A stretch of DNA of 64,000 nt from Artemia franciscana (lineage: Eukaryota; Arthropoda; Branchiopoda; Anostraca; Artemiidae), in assembly GCF_032884065.1 (NCBI RefSeq), contig NC_088881.1:12303260-12367259 (forward strand), read 5' to 3'. The translations under genes and the position numbers were made by a program. Below the pieces are notes generated by a model. The model was given only the letters and a program-made list of their open reading frames with translations, was not told the DNA's origin and made no database searches. The stretch's first letter is position 1. Each line of letters opens with the position of its first letter. This document shows positions 22,390 to 33,604 of this stretch, piece after piece.

Positions 22390-23577
22390 GAAGAAATACC
22401 CTCCCACGATATATCCTTTAGACAATTCAATCCTAGTGAAAATTTATCCAAGACTTGGATTTGACAAGATCAAACGTTTTCTTCGAAACTTGGAGAACAA
22501 GGATTTGACAAGCTATTCAAGATTTGACCCGTTCTAGGTCATATTGTTCCAATTTTCTTAAAGTCACTCCCGAAAAACACCATTCACATGATTCCTTTCA
22601 GGGGGCGAAGCAACTTGAGACATTATCTGCCGAAAAAGACGACGAAGAGGGGAATAAAAGTCTTCACAAGAGCTGGTGCGTCCGGCTATGAACATGATTT
22701 AGAGGTTTATCAAGGGAAGGGTACTCTTGTTGAAGATGACATAGAGCCACATCTTGGAATCGGAGGCAACATAGTTTTACGTCTGATGAGTACTTTGCCA
22801 GGAAAAATGAACTACAAGATTTACTTTGACAACTGGTTTTCGAGCTTGAAACTAATGAGTTTGCTCAAAATCAAAGGATTCCCTTATATTGGTACTTTGA
22901 ACAAAGCACGACTGTAGGGCTGCCCAATCCTCACAGATGGTGACATGAAGAAACGAGAGAGAGGAACTTCAGATTACAGGACTGACATTCATTCTGGCGT
23001 TATTGTAGTGACATGGTTAAATAACAACACGGTTTGCTTGGCTTTGACGTATGCAGCAATAACGCTACAGGATACATGCAGACGCTGGAACGTCAAGGAT
23101 AAATCCAGGGTTGAAGTTTCAAGGCCAGCCATTGTTTATGAGTACAACTGTCATATGAGTAGCATAGAATTAGCAGATATGCTGGTGGAAATTTGCCGAA
23201 CTCATCTTCGGATACGAAAATGGTATATGAGAATTTGCTGGTGGCTTATTGACACAGCAGTCTGTAGTAGCTGGCTTCTTCTCAGGTCAGACGTCAAAGC
23301 GCTGACTTTAAGGAGAGACGAAATGATGATCTTGAGAGCCTTCAGGTCTGAAGCTGCTGCAGGGTTGTATGCCTTGGCGCGTGTGATGTCCCAACTTAAA
23401 CGTGGTAGACCATCCGCAGAGGTCGAAGAAAGTCCCAGCCCCATTCGAAGTTGCAACCGAATCCGACCGAAAATATCTGCTGAAGTAAATGGACTTGATC
23501 ACTGGCCAAGAAGGACTGAAAAGCAGAGCCGCTGCAAAAAGTGCAAATCAGGATATACCACCTTTGAATGCAAATAG
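22390..23577 (+). pseudogene. piggyBac transposase pseudogene
   Basis: DDE_Tnp_1_7-type transposase. A nearly continuous frame runs 22588-23577 with one nonsense codon (TAG at 22915-22917, probably from CAG). It begins MIPFRGRSNLRHYLPKK, the conserved segment after the first catalytic Asp region. It continues through YFDNWFSSLKLM (second Asp), then KKRERGTSDYR, then IELADMLVEICRTHLRIRKW (third Asp region). It ends in a Cys-rich RCKKCKSGYTTFEC motif like the C-terminal zinc-binding domain of the family. Upstream, 22390-22587 holds frameshifted traces (RFDKIKRFL-like, then VLGHIVPIFLK) and the N-terminal third is missing. Inactive by the stop, the frameshift and the lost 5' part. Confidence 0.88.
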
Positions 23578-23638
23578 TCTGACCTAGAGATCACATGGGA
23601 AGCATCGGAGATTTTTCCTGGTATCCGTTCTTATAGTG

Positions 23639-23654
23639 CCCTGTATAGGGTTAA
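23639..23654 (+). repeat. piggyBac right TIR tip and TTAA target
   Basis: CCCTGTATAGGG directly followed by TTAA at 23651-23654. On the element's outer side this reads TTAACCCTATACAGGG, as expected for a piggyBac end (TTAA duplication plus CCCT start). I found no matching left TIR upstream. Confidence 0.75.
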
Positions 23655-24199
23655 AAACCAATTTTTTCCATAAACATCCTGTTGACTTATTTCAGCTAAT
23701 GCTTTCTATATTGTTCACATAATTGAACCTAGTTCTAAAAGTCAGTTGTCAAACAAGTACAAAACATAGCCATATTAATAAAATTAATTTATTTATAACC
23801 CATATCATAACAAGTTATGACACTTGTGGATTAACACAAAATAAGAAAAAAAGAAAATGAAATACACTGCAAATAAAATACACTACAAATAGAAAACACA
23901 CTACGCTACAATATGATTAATCGATCAGACAGACCAAAGGATGATGAGGCAAAAAACGATAAAAAGCTGATTCCGACAATCTTCCATGCAGGAAGGCCAA
24001 CTTTACACTTACATCAGGGACATCAAACTTACGAATTATCTTACCATTGCTATACCAATGGGGGAGATAAAGTAAAAATTTACAATTTCGGAAGTAACAA
24101 GTCTGAATCTGAATAACATCATTTTTCTTACGGCAGTGCACTGCCGTAGGCAAGAAATTGAATTAGTAACAGTAATACCCAACCACCAAAAGGGGGAAA

Positions 24200-25295
24200 C
24201 AAAGGGTATACAAAAACCACTACAAGCTACAAGAAAAAGACCAATTTTAGAAAATAGACGTGAAACTTTTGAAACCATAAACAAGACACCTTGCTTATTT
24301 TTAAAAAAAAGTAAAAGGTCGTCTGCATAAGCAAGATAAGAAATATCTTAGAGTAGAATAAAACAATTTGACCTAATTTCATCTAAAATACTAGAAATGC
24401 ACATTTTGAATATATTAGGTGATAAAAACCCTTCCCTGTTTGACACCCCGACATAAACGGACAACCAGAGATCCAGAATTATTAATTCGGAGGAAAGAAT
24501 TCTCATACCAAATACGAAGAAGTAAAATGACTGAAGGATTTACACCATTATTAACAAGGGGAAAAAAGAATGACTGAAGGATTTACACCATTATTAAAAA
24601 GGGGAAAAAGGATTGACTGTGAACTACATTGTCAAAAGCTTTAGAAAGGTCCAAAGTACGATAAAGTGACAACCCCTCAGACAGGCTATTCTTACGGGCG
24701 GAAGCAAGAACACGGTGTGCATGTTGACAACCAATACCAGATTGAAACCCGAATTGATTCGATTCGAAATTTATATTTTCATTTAATTGAGGAATTAAGA
24801 TATATTCAAGGATATTACTCAAGTTACACGTAGTGGTTATAGGGCAATAAGATGAACATTGAGAAGGGAGTCTTCGCCGCTTTAGAATTGAGGTGACAGT
24901 TCCACAAAGAAAGTTATCCGGAACCAGTGAAGATATTAAACACATTTGGAACAACAACTGCAAATGAAATAAAAGAACAAAGCACATTGGATTTATATCA
25001 TTTACACTAATACTATCAATATCAATGGATGAAGATTTCAGTTGCTTAGTTGCATTTTCAACAGCAGTTATTGATACTGGAATAATATGGCCTTGATAAG
25101 CGTAGGCGGAAGAATTTTAGAAAGTAACCGAGAATAATGTGACTGCATGGAGAAATTAATTTTGAAAAGAATTCCCGAATAGTAAACATACCAAGTTGAA
25201 CTAGAAGTCGGATCACTATTATAAAGATCACTTTTATCCAGCTTCTCAGAATTGATCAATTTAGACCAATCCTTTTTAGAGACTGGAAATTCCAT
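24200..25295 (-). pseudogene. Reverse transcriptase remnant (element D)
   Basis: The 24583-24987 frame shows RT motifs 1-3: VTSILKRRRLPSQCSSYCPI, SNQFGFQSGIGCQHAH and LDLSKAFDNV. Downstream on the minus strand, 24535-24390 gives VNPSVILLLRIWYENSFLRI and RLCRGVKQG (motif B). About 24330-24290 gives LAYADDLLLFFKN, an intact YADD active site. The 25068-25295 frame is the RT-EN linker (KKDWSKLINSEKLDKSDLY). Several frameshifts make it non-functional. Confidence 0.8.
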
Positions 25296-25699
25296 ACCCT
25301 TACAACAGATGTATTTAAGGTACTTTTTATAATCATTCTTTGTTTTCTGTTATATATCCACAACAGACCCCGTTGTAAGTCTACCACAATTAACCCAAAT
25401 TTGAAGCCAAAGTTTTGCCTTATTTTTATAATTCTTTAATTCAGGATCGGCATATCATATAGACTTCTGCGTTTTTATACGAATACGCTCTTCGGAAACC
25501 GCAATTTTGTCAGCTTCTTTCATATATCTAATTATATCATCATTATCTATCAAGATCACGCTTACTACCCTTTACTTGCAATTGGAGTAGATGGTAAGGC
25601 ACATGAATACAATTAAGCAATGTAGATAAAGACAATATATATAAAACAATATCGGCTCTTTTCCAATTACTACGTTTAAAACATTTAGAATTCCCAATA

Positions 25700-26290
25700 T
25701 GAGCAACATTGCAAAGGTTACGTTTCAGTTTAGTAGCAAATGAAAGCGAAAGATGGTCAATGTCTTAAGTCTCAATATCAACATGAATAATCCAGCATTC
25801 TAGCTGTGACGAACTGATTATATGATCAATATTAGAAACACTACCAGATTGATGGATGTAGGAGTATGATAAATCTTTCTTCAGAATAACTCAAGGGGGC
25901 ATGCACTCCAATATTTCTTGGGATTAATAACTTTGTTAATCCAAATCTGTATTAAAGTCACCAAGAACTATAAAATCAAGTTTATTTTCCTTGACACGAT
26001 TCATGACGAGCTTTAAAGACTTACATGAAATAGCAAATTTATTTATTGACTCCACTGTATTATTTTTATATGGAAGATAAGCATTAGCAAACACAGTACT
26101 ATTTACTCTCACAGCAAGATTATGCTTATCCTAATAAAAAAGGGATGGGTTCAAAAGACCAATACTTTTTTTTTAAATAACTTTTTTTTTAAATACAGGC
26201 CAGATCTTCAGAAGGACGGCCACACGTGGTAACTGCATCAGAAGTAAAAACCGAATGAATAGAGCTTCAATGAAGGAAATTTCTGCTAGA
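25700..26290 (-). pseudogene. APE-type endonuclease remnant (element D)
   Basis: Minus-strand translation of about 26095-25945 gives VFANAYLPYKNNTVESINKF and KLDFIVLGDFNTDLD, the GDFN catalytic motif of APE endonucleases. About 25860-25735 gives GSVSNIDHIISSSQLECWII and DHLSLSF, matching the IDHI and SDH motifs. Frameshifts and stops separate the pieces. EN would nick target DNA to prime reverse transcription. Confidence 0.7.
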
Positions 26291-26295
26291 GGCAG

Positions 26296-26706
26296 TTAAC
26301 AAGGTTTCTTACGGGCAGATAACGTCAAGCTTCTTGTACAGATCGTCAATATAAGCATCTTTATTTTTTGTGCCATTGATATTGTGCGATATGATTGAAA
26401 TTTGTAAAATCGTTTAGAGGTTTGTTGACTTGCAAGACCACAGAGAACGGAGCATGACATGCTAAAAGACACGTGTTCACCATTGCAATTGGCGCATTTT
26501 GGTGAGGCATTGCATGGATTTTCTTTCGTACTAATTTGAGGGCCACCACAATGAGCACATTTGGGCGCAGGACTGGGACAAGAAGACTGGAAGTGATGGG
26601 GCAATCGGCACTTAGAACAACACTTTGGAATTTCAGTAGGAATAACACTTTGGAGATACAATAAGAATAAAAATAAATAATCAATTATTTCCAGGTTTGA
26701 CGACAA
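26296..26706 (-). pseudogene. Gag-like ORF1 with CCHC zinc knuckles (element D)
   Basis: A 136-codon frame. Knuckle 1 is CSKCRLPHHFQSSC (CX2CX4HX4C). Knuckle 2 is degenerate (CAHCGG...C). Knuckle 3 is CANCNGEHVSFSMSC (CX2CX3HX6C). The trio of knuckles with the last of CX2CX3HX6C type is characteristic of ORF1 in jockey/I/R1-type non-LTR elements, where it binds the element RNA. The N-terminal part is missing or frameshifted. Confidence 0.8.
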
Positions 26707-27402
26707 ATAGAGACACAGAGAACGTGAATTTTTGTTCGAATTATTTAATATTTGGAAAATCGAGCAATTGATGTTCGATTGACTCCACTTTTAAGAAAAA
26801 AGATCTTGTGAATTAGCTCAAATTCGAAGATAAACGAAGTGATGCAAGAACACACCAACTAAAGGATTAATCCACTACTGAACTGACATTTGTGTATACA
26901 AAATTTAGCCGATAAAGTAAAATAAAACCAAATGAAACTACATATAATGAATAAGACTACAACATAAAACAGATAAATCAGCCTCAATACACTGAAAAAC
27001 ACTTTTCTTGTAAAAGTTTTGACTCCAATTTTTTTTTATTTTTTACTGACTTAATTTAAAAAATATCTAGGCTAGTTCACCCCTAAGATATTGAAAAACG
27101 TATTATTTTGGTATTTTCATTGATAACGGCTATTTCTCTTGTTTATGTTAAGAAAATTGAATTTAAAGCTATTCGAAACAAGTTGTGATGTTGTCATGAA
27201 ACTCGCTGAAGGACAAAGAATTACCGAATGACGAGAAGCTAAGAAAGTGTTCCTTTTTTATGTCAACATAAAGTGTGTCTTTTTTTATGTCGTACTGGTG
27301 TATGCAAACTTGAGTGAGGAATGTCCGCTCATTAATGAGAGCAAAAATGTTATTGATAAGACGAAGCAATAAAATCAACGAGAAAATCCTCGTATCGATA
27401 AA
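26707..27402. other. Unassigned; possible 5' region of element D
   Basis: No recognised coding or repeat motif. It may include the lost 5' end of D. Confidence 0.3.
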
Positions 27403-27777
27403 ATGTGCAAGTATTTCGAAAGAGGTCCCTGCAACAAAAAAGAGAGGTGTAAATTTCTACACATATGCCAAAAATGCAAACTTAAAAAGTGCAAAGGAAC
27501 AAATTGCAATTTTGATTATGTTGATCTTTGCCCTAAGATGACTTATTCAAACAAATTGTGCGGTTTTACTCATAGTGCTAGTAATTTAAAATGTTGCATC
27601 AATCGTTCAGTGACTTTTAGTATTTTGACTGTTCTTCTCGTTTTAATTGTGATCAAGTACTCGATTATAGTATGCCAAGCTATAGCCAGATTGTTTATGA
27701 GAGTAATGCTTCAATCCATAATTCTAGACCCGATTCGGTGCCAAAAAACTTGTCGAGACAAGAGGACTAACAGTTGA
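27403..27777 (+). CDS. Small CCCH zinc-finger protein (uncertain; possibly element-encoded)
   Basis: A 124-codon frame starting MCKYFERGPCNKKERCKFLH. This fits a CCCH finger (C-x7-C-x5-C-x3-H), the type that binds single-stranded RNA. A second cysteine cluster follows (CQKCKLKKC, CNF, then LCGFTHS). The C-terminal half holds a hydrophobic stretch (about residues 69-90, TFSILTVLLVLIVIKYSIIV) that could be a membrane segment or just decayed frame. The same frame is open upstream for a short distance with one stop at about 27370. It could be the 3' exon of a host gene or a retroelement accessory ORF; the following 400 bp end in a GTA microsatellite like a non-LTR tail. I do not recognise the gene. 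Confidence 0.45.
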   Translation: MCKYFERGPCNKKERCKFLHICQKCKLKKCKGTNCNFDYVDLCPKMTYSNKLCGFTHSASNLKCCINRSVTFSILTVLLVLIVIKYSIIVCQAIARLFMRVMLQSIILDPIRCQKTCRDKRTNS

Positions 27778-28174
27778 ACCAAAGAATTCCCTTGCCCTAA
27801 TCGTGCATACGACAACCTTTTTAAATACCAACATCGCATTACTGTATCCCTTATTTGCGGGCACCACGGGTCAGACGGGCTGAGCATATCTCACCAGCTC
27901 TCCTTGGAGCTCTTCCCCTTCCTCCCTTCCCAACTGCTCTCCCCCCACCCCTAAATGTGTCCTTCGTAAAATGTCAGCCTCCAGTGTTTCTACTATAAGC
28001 TAGCAACAGGTTGGCTACCGACCCACTTAGTAACAGGTTTTCACCATTAGAAGAAACTAATCTTGTAGAATTGTTGGAAAAGTTTCAATTAAGCGCTGGC
28101 AGCTTACAGGATAAATACCCCGTGGGGGTTATGTTTCTCCTTGGTGACGCTAACGAACTACAACTTGAGTCTTT
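27778..28174 (+). other. 3'-UTR-like sequence after the CCCH ORF
   Basis: More C-rich than its surroundings (CTTCCCCTTCCTCCCTTCCC near 27914) and leading directly into (GTA)n. It looks like the 3' part of a retroelement or SINE, but the family is not recognised. Confidence 0.4.
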
Positions 28175-28202
28175 GTAGTAGTAGTAGTAGTAGTAGTAGT
28201 AG
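28175..28202. repeat. (GTA)n microsatellite at the junction of two elements
   Basis: Nine GTA units. It is either the tail of the plus-strand sequence to the left or, read as (TAC)n, the 3' tail of minus-strand element A to the right. Confidence 0.9.
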
Positions 28203-28456
28203 AACAATTTTATTAGAAAAAAACATTTCTTAATCAATAGCACAACATAAGCAAAGCTTGCGAGGCTGTGCTAAATTCAAAGAAAAAAAAGAGACAATAT
28301 GGAGAATAAGAAGTTATGGAGAATGAGACCATATACCGAGATCAACAAAAAACAAAAAAACATAAACAATACACTCCCTTGCGTGACCCCAAGACAACAG
28401 CAAAAAAAAAATACATAAATATTACAAATGAATAAGCTATGTAAAATTTATATTAG

Positions 28457-30545
28457 TTAATCAGTTTCAAAAGCATACCTACCGAGCAACTCCACACGTA
28501 AATCAGACTTAAACTGGTCAAGGCTACCTTTTTCCTTGATATCTATACTCAGTTTATTCCAAAGTTTTGAAGCTCTGTAAATAAGTGAAAAAGAAGACCT
28601 ACTTGAAACTAATCGAGGAACCTCAGTATTACCTCGTATCCGAGTATTGTGGTGGTGAACATCAGACCTCTCAGAAAATATTCCTGTAAAACAATCGGGA
28701 AGGCTACCTCTGTAATACCTATATATAAAAATCAACGTATAAAAATCACGTAATCCAGCTGCAGGCATTATATTTAAATCACTATACATAGACCTCAAAG
28801 ACTTCTGATTCCCAACACCACAAAAAAACTCGGACAGCATTATTCTGGATCACACGGATTGGATGAACTATCGAAGGGAAAGTACCAAGCCAAATCGACG
28901 AGCAATACAAAATGTATGGGTGAATCAGCGAAAAATATAACAATCGTAGAACATTTGGGGGGAAAATATGTTTTAATTTGCGCATCATACCTAAGTTACG
29001 TGACAATATTTTCGAAACTGACTTCACATGATCTTTAAATGATAGGGTTTCATCAACATTGATTCCGAGGTATTTGGTGAATCGTGTTCGTTTAATAATT
29101 CCCCGCTCCGAAATTATTTCCGTAGACCAAGGGTAAAAATTCGGAGATCGAGAGAAAATAACAAAATTTGACTTATCTATATTCAGGTCAAGGTGGTTTA
29201 TTTTAAGCCATGTACATATCCTGCTCATTGCTGCATTTATCGTTGACATGAGCAGTTCTTCTGTAGGGGCAACAAACACCAAGGTTGTATCATCAGCAAA
29301 TAAGGGCATAGTAAGCTGGGTCTTACTCGTACCATTGTCAACAAAGTCGTCAATTCTGGGCAGAGCTTTCACAACATGCGGTAGATCATTAATAAAAATT
29401 AAAAACAGAGTCGGACCCAGAACGGATCCTTGGGGAACCCCCCAATTAACAACATTTTTACTAGACAAAAATCCTTGTAAATTGACATACTGCTGTCTGT
29501 TTTGAAGATAACTCCACAGCAAACCCAATGTAGCACCCCTTAATCCATAAAATTCACATTTTTTTAATAATATTCGATGGTCAACAGTGTCAAACGCCTT
29601 AATTAAGTCCAAAAAACACCAGCTACCCTAAGCTTTTTATCAAGAGCATCATTAATTATAGTAGTAATAAATGAAATTGCCATTTCTGTTGTTCTGCCCT
29701 TCCTGAAACCAAATTGATTGGTATGTAGAAGTTTATGACGCTCCAAATGCTTATAAATTCTAATATTAATACATTTTTCTAAAACCCGTGAAACAACAGG
29801 TAATACTGAAATTGGTCTATAATTCCCCAGATCATTCTTATTACCACCCTTAAACACAGGAGTTATTCTTGCAATTTTAAGACAATTGGGGAACTTCCCT
29901 TGCTTAAAGCAAGCATTAATAAGGGACGTTATTATATGTGAAATGCTTGGAAATACGGCTTTTAAAACAAGAAGGTTAATGAAATCACTCCCAGCCGAAG
30001 AACTTTTCATCAAAGATAATTTTACGAACTTCATCATGAGTGACAGGTCTCAGATACATTGATACATCGACAGAAGTACCCATAAAAGTCTCAAGCAGAA
30101 GATCATTATCAGAAGCTACTGTAGCACGAGAAAATCGAGCCCCAACAGTTGCAAAATGTTCCGAAAGGGCATTACAGATTACAGCAGGCTCATTCGATTT
30201 TAACCCATCAATTGTAGTAACTTCGTCAGGCAGAACCGGATCTGTTGAAGATATAACACTTTTAATAATTTTCCAGGTTTTAGCTGGGTTACCACTAGCA
30301 TCTTTAAATTTACACTCAAAATATTTTTTCTTCGCGTTTATCAAAAGTTTATTAAGAGCATTTCTATAATTTTTATAAATTCTTGTGCAAACTGGATCAT
30401 TTTCATTCCTTATTGAATCCCTATATAACTGGTCTTTCTTATTTATGCACCGCAGAAGACTAGGTGACACCCACGGCTTTTTGGGCATCTTTTTTCTTGA
30501 CCTTGTCCGATTCACTACACAAGTTTTACTCAAAATAGAGATCAA
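28457..30545 (-). pseudogene. Element A reverse transcriptase and C-terminal region, left copy
   Basis: 30545-29985 covers the EN-RT linker (KKPWVSPSLLRCINKKDQLY, GNPAKTWKIIKSVI). 30037-29603 has RT motifs YRPISVLPVVSRVLEK and NQFGFRKGRTTEMA. 29612-28782 has DLIKAFDTVDHRI, GVPQGSVLGPTLFLIFINDL, the active site LFADDTTLVF, and LKINHLDLNIDKSNFV. 28840-28457 is the C-terminal helical region ending YAFETD. Frameshifts at about 30000, 29610 and 28800 split it; the first two are shared with the right copy. Confidence 0.88.
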
Positions 30546-30630
30546 TGTATCATAAAATCTTTGAAAACTTATATTTATATCATCTAGATTTTCAACTTTA
30601 TTATTCCAATCAACATTAGAAATCTCTTCT

Positions 30631-31563
30631 TTACCACTTTTCTAAGTTACCCTGGTTGAGCACAGGTAACATACTCATTTTCAGTCTAGAACCTTGCAGC
30701 CTCGGAAAACAAACTTTAATACTTGCCGAAATCCCAAAATGGTCCGAAACATCAGTAACAATAACCCCTGGATCTGAAAATTTAGAATTAGAAAGAATAT
30801 TATCAAGTAGCTTTGCCGTTAAAGTGGTAACACGGGTACAAATATTGATAGTGGGAAATAAACTATATGACATGCAAAGCTGTAGGAAATCTATAGGAGT
30901 ATTCGAATTCATATCATTAAGGTCAATATTAAAGTCCCCAAGCATGAAGAATGGGTGCGAACCAGTAGGTAGTTTATCCAACTGTTCCTCCAAAATATCA
31001 AAAAAGGCCGGTATAGACCCAGATGGTGGTCTATATAGTACAACAACATAAACATCTTTTGGCTTAAGCCTGAGCTGAAGGAAAAGTGGCTCAAATAACA
31101 TCTCGTGAAACAGCACTAGATCACTTCTTACCAAAACCTCGATATCGCTCCGTATATAAGCTCCAATACCTCCATGTTGACGAAATTGACGATTCCTATG
31201 ATAAAATGTATACCCTGGAATATCCAAGAGAGCGGAGTTATGCTCATTTAGCCATGTTTCTGTGAGACCAATAACCTGAAAAATGGAAAGTTCACATATC
31301 TCGCTTATAAAATTAAAAGATGAGTTCAAACCCTGGCAGTTAAGTTGGAAAACTCTGAGATCTTCAGAATCACCACCACCATTCACGGACCTCAAACCAT
31401 CCTTAAATAAGTACTTTGAATTACAAGAAACATATTGACCAGCAATCCCAATATCATAATTCCGGTGGAGCTGCTCCGTAAACATACTACCAAAATCCAC
31501 AAATGAAGCTTCCAAAATTTTAAGACGGCTGTTGCCCGGGGTGCCACAATCATCATCAACCAT
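30631..31563 (-). pseudogene. Element A APE endonuclease domain, left copy
   Basis: A 310-codon frame carrying a complete APE set: LNCQGLNS (Asn), LTETWL (Glu), HGGIGAYIR, VVLYRPPSG, MLGDFNIDLND (Asp/Asn), LLDNILSN and VTDVSDHFGI (Asp/His). It would cleave target DNA and prime reverse transcription. The frame stops at LEKW (30631), where the right copy reads on; this is a lesion private to the left arm. It would normally continue into RT as one ORF2. Confidence 0.88.
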
Positions 31564-31933
31564 ATTTATACAGTTTTACAACAAAGTAATTTGGCCTTAT
31601 CTCCACAACAAAACAAAAAAGAAAAGAAAAAGAACTAAACAAGAACAAAATAGAATATAAGAAACAACAAAAGAATGGCACTTTCCATCTTAGAAAAAAA
31701 CAAACACAAAAAGAAACAGGCCGTATTTCGTTAACCCGTAACGAATCCATGTACAAGTTACCAAATACAACGGCTACTAATTCCTACAATCACACAGCCA
31801 TAATTATTGCGACAAAATAGTAAGTTTTATTTTCTTTATTAAATTTTGTTATTATTTTTTTTAATTATTCTTTTCAATAACAAATAAACACTCACTAATT
31901 CCAACAACTGCAAAAAAGAAAAATTAAAAAAAA

Positions 31934-32797
31934 TTAAGAATCCAGCAAACTCTTAGCATTGTACCAAGGCACTTTAATAACACGGTTGTCCTTTTTAACA
32001 GAGATGCTGGGTGGTAGGGTAGGAGGTACCCAGCATTCCACACCTTTATCCGCCAAACGCTTACGTAACCCAAGTAATTCTTTCCGCAAAACCCGCACAC
32101 GCGGTGAGACATCATCACTAATAAAAACAGACTTATAAACACCGAACTCTTTCCCTTTTAATTTTTTCGCATTACTTAGAATCAAAAAACGTGCCTGGAC
32201 ACTGTCCACCCTAATTTTAACAAAATTCTTGGAACAGTGAACCACAGTGAATGGTGGCAACTTGTCAGGTGGGAGTGACAAACAAGCTACAATCACCTCA
32301 GAAACCCGAGATGCAGCCTCATTCAAGGGTACATCATTAAGGCCCCAAAACAACAAATTATGCAACTTGTCCCGATTTTCATCAACAAGAGACTGGAACA
32401 CAACCACATTCATTTCCTCATTGTATTTCTTAATCAGCTGTCACTGGGCTTTTACAATACTTTGTAGAGTTAGAAATTCCGACTTCACTGTTGCAATTTC
32501 ATTGTCCGTTGCATTACTTTTATTTTCAAGCCCCATAATACGACTTTTAACTGTACCCAAATCGTTCTGAATTTCAAATACACTCTGCTTTAGGGTTCCC
32601 ATGTTCAGATTTATAGATTGGACCATTTCCAAAATTTTAATGATATTCTCTGCATTTGTTTTCTGGCAGTCCGCATTAACACTCGTATCCGAATTACTAG
32701 TAGAATTGATAACCGGATCCGATAGCTCAGCTTCTGTCCGGTTGCGTTTGGGTCTGGCTTTCTTTCCCATCCTGACTTTATCAAAATAATATGTCAC
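31934..32797 (-). pseudogene. Element A ORF1 (coiled coil plus RRM-like), left copy
   Basis: The first frame (32797-32441) starts MTYYFDKVRMGKKARPKRNR or, more likely, at the internal MGKKARPKRNR. It has a basic N-terminus and a heptad-rich segment (NIIKILEMVQSINLN ... SRIMGLENKSNATDNEIATV) typical of a trimerising coiled coil. After an in-frame TGA the same frame resumes (32413-31934) with NLLFWGLNDVPLNEAASRV, VVHCSKNFVKIRVDS and RVRVLRKELLGLRKRLADKG, resembling Transposase_22-type RNA-binding ORF1 proteins. The same TGA is present in the right copy, so it predates the duplication. Confidence 0.75.
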
Positions 32798-33604
32798 CTA
32801 CCTTTACAAAAACTTATTTTTTACCCACGCTAGTTTACAGCGTGCAATTTGCATAAACCGTTAAAAGGGCACGGCTAACACCACATCAGGATTCCTCAGG
32901 AACTAGCTCGAACGTAGAACTCACTCCTTTATATCCAAGACTATATTGTAACAATTAATTTAAGCAATTATCACGCTATTATTCACATAAGTCTACAACA
33001 TGGCATAGCAACCGTTGTATCCGGGCAAAAGCAGTCAGACAAGTTTATCCATTGACTGCTGAATGTGAACTGAAAACAAATTTGAAAGCAAGATTTGGTT
33101 TAAAACAGTTCTTTAATTGCCAAATAACAAAAGGTGATACGGCTCAGGCCTGCATTGCTACTAACATGTCTTAGTTCTATAGAAAACCCTCCCCAGGTCT
33201 TGCGATAAGAAGAAGCTACCACTTCACCCTTGAATTACACCCCACAAGCAAATTTCAGCCTACATGCACTACAGAAACAACTACAAGTCGGCCGATAAAA
33301 AACGGGATTGTTTGGTTTTGGCAATTGACTCACGGCTGAAAAATGGAAAGGCTTAATTTCTGCGGCTAATGCTGATGAAATGGCCGCTACTTTTCACGAA
33401 AAAACTTCTCGGTTATTACTATTTATATTTTCCAGAAAAAATTTACAAACTTTTTTCAGCAAATCAAAAGCACTAAGGAGGATAATGAGACTACTTTTCA
33501 GGAAAAAAAAACTACACAAAGAAGCTTCTACCCTGTAGAATAAAAACTGAGGAATGACCAGCTAGGCATCGGCGCTGTACCACCAAAAGTAAGTATCTAA
33601 TTTT

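Larger units (their letters stand above)
23780..26706 (-). mobile_element. Non-LTR retrotransposon D (zinc-knuckle ORF1, EN, RT)
   Basis: Minus-strand order: zinc knuckles (26706-26296), APE endonuclease (about 26200-25700), RT (about 25295-24200), and an AT-rich 3' end near 23780. Orientation and domain order fit a jockey- or I/R1-like element. All domains are broken by frameshifts. The 5' boundary is uncertain; the ORF1 frame is open from 26706 with no clear N-terminal domain. Confidence 0.8.
28203..33000 (-). mobile_element. Non-LTR retrotransposon A, left copy (CR1/L2-like, dead)
   Basis: Minus-strand order: ORF1 (32797-31934), a spacer, APE endonuclease (31563-30631), RT (30545-28782), C-terminal region (28840-28457), AT-rich 3' UTR to 28203. 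It is the most complete retrotransposon in the window but carries an in-frame stop in ORF1, one private stop after EN and at least three frameshifts. The portion upstream of 29566 in element-3' terms is absent from the right-arm copy. Clade is judged by motif style only. Confidence 0.85.

Noticed and set aside
23202-23502. Minus-strand frames inside piggyBac
   Set aside because: They are antisense shadows of the transposase frame.
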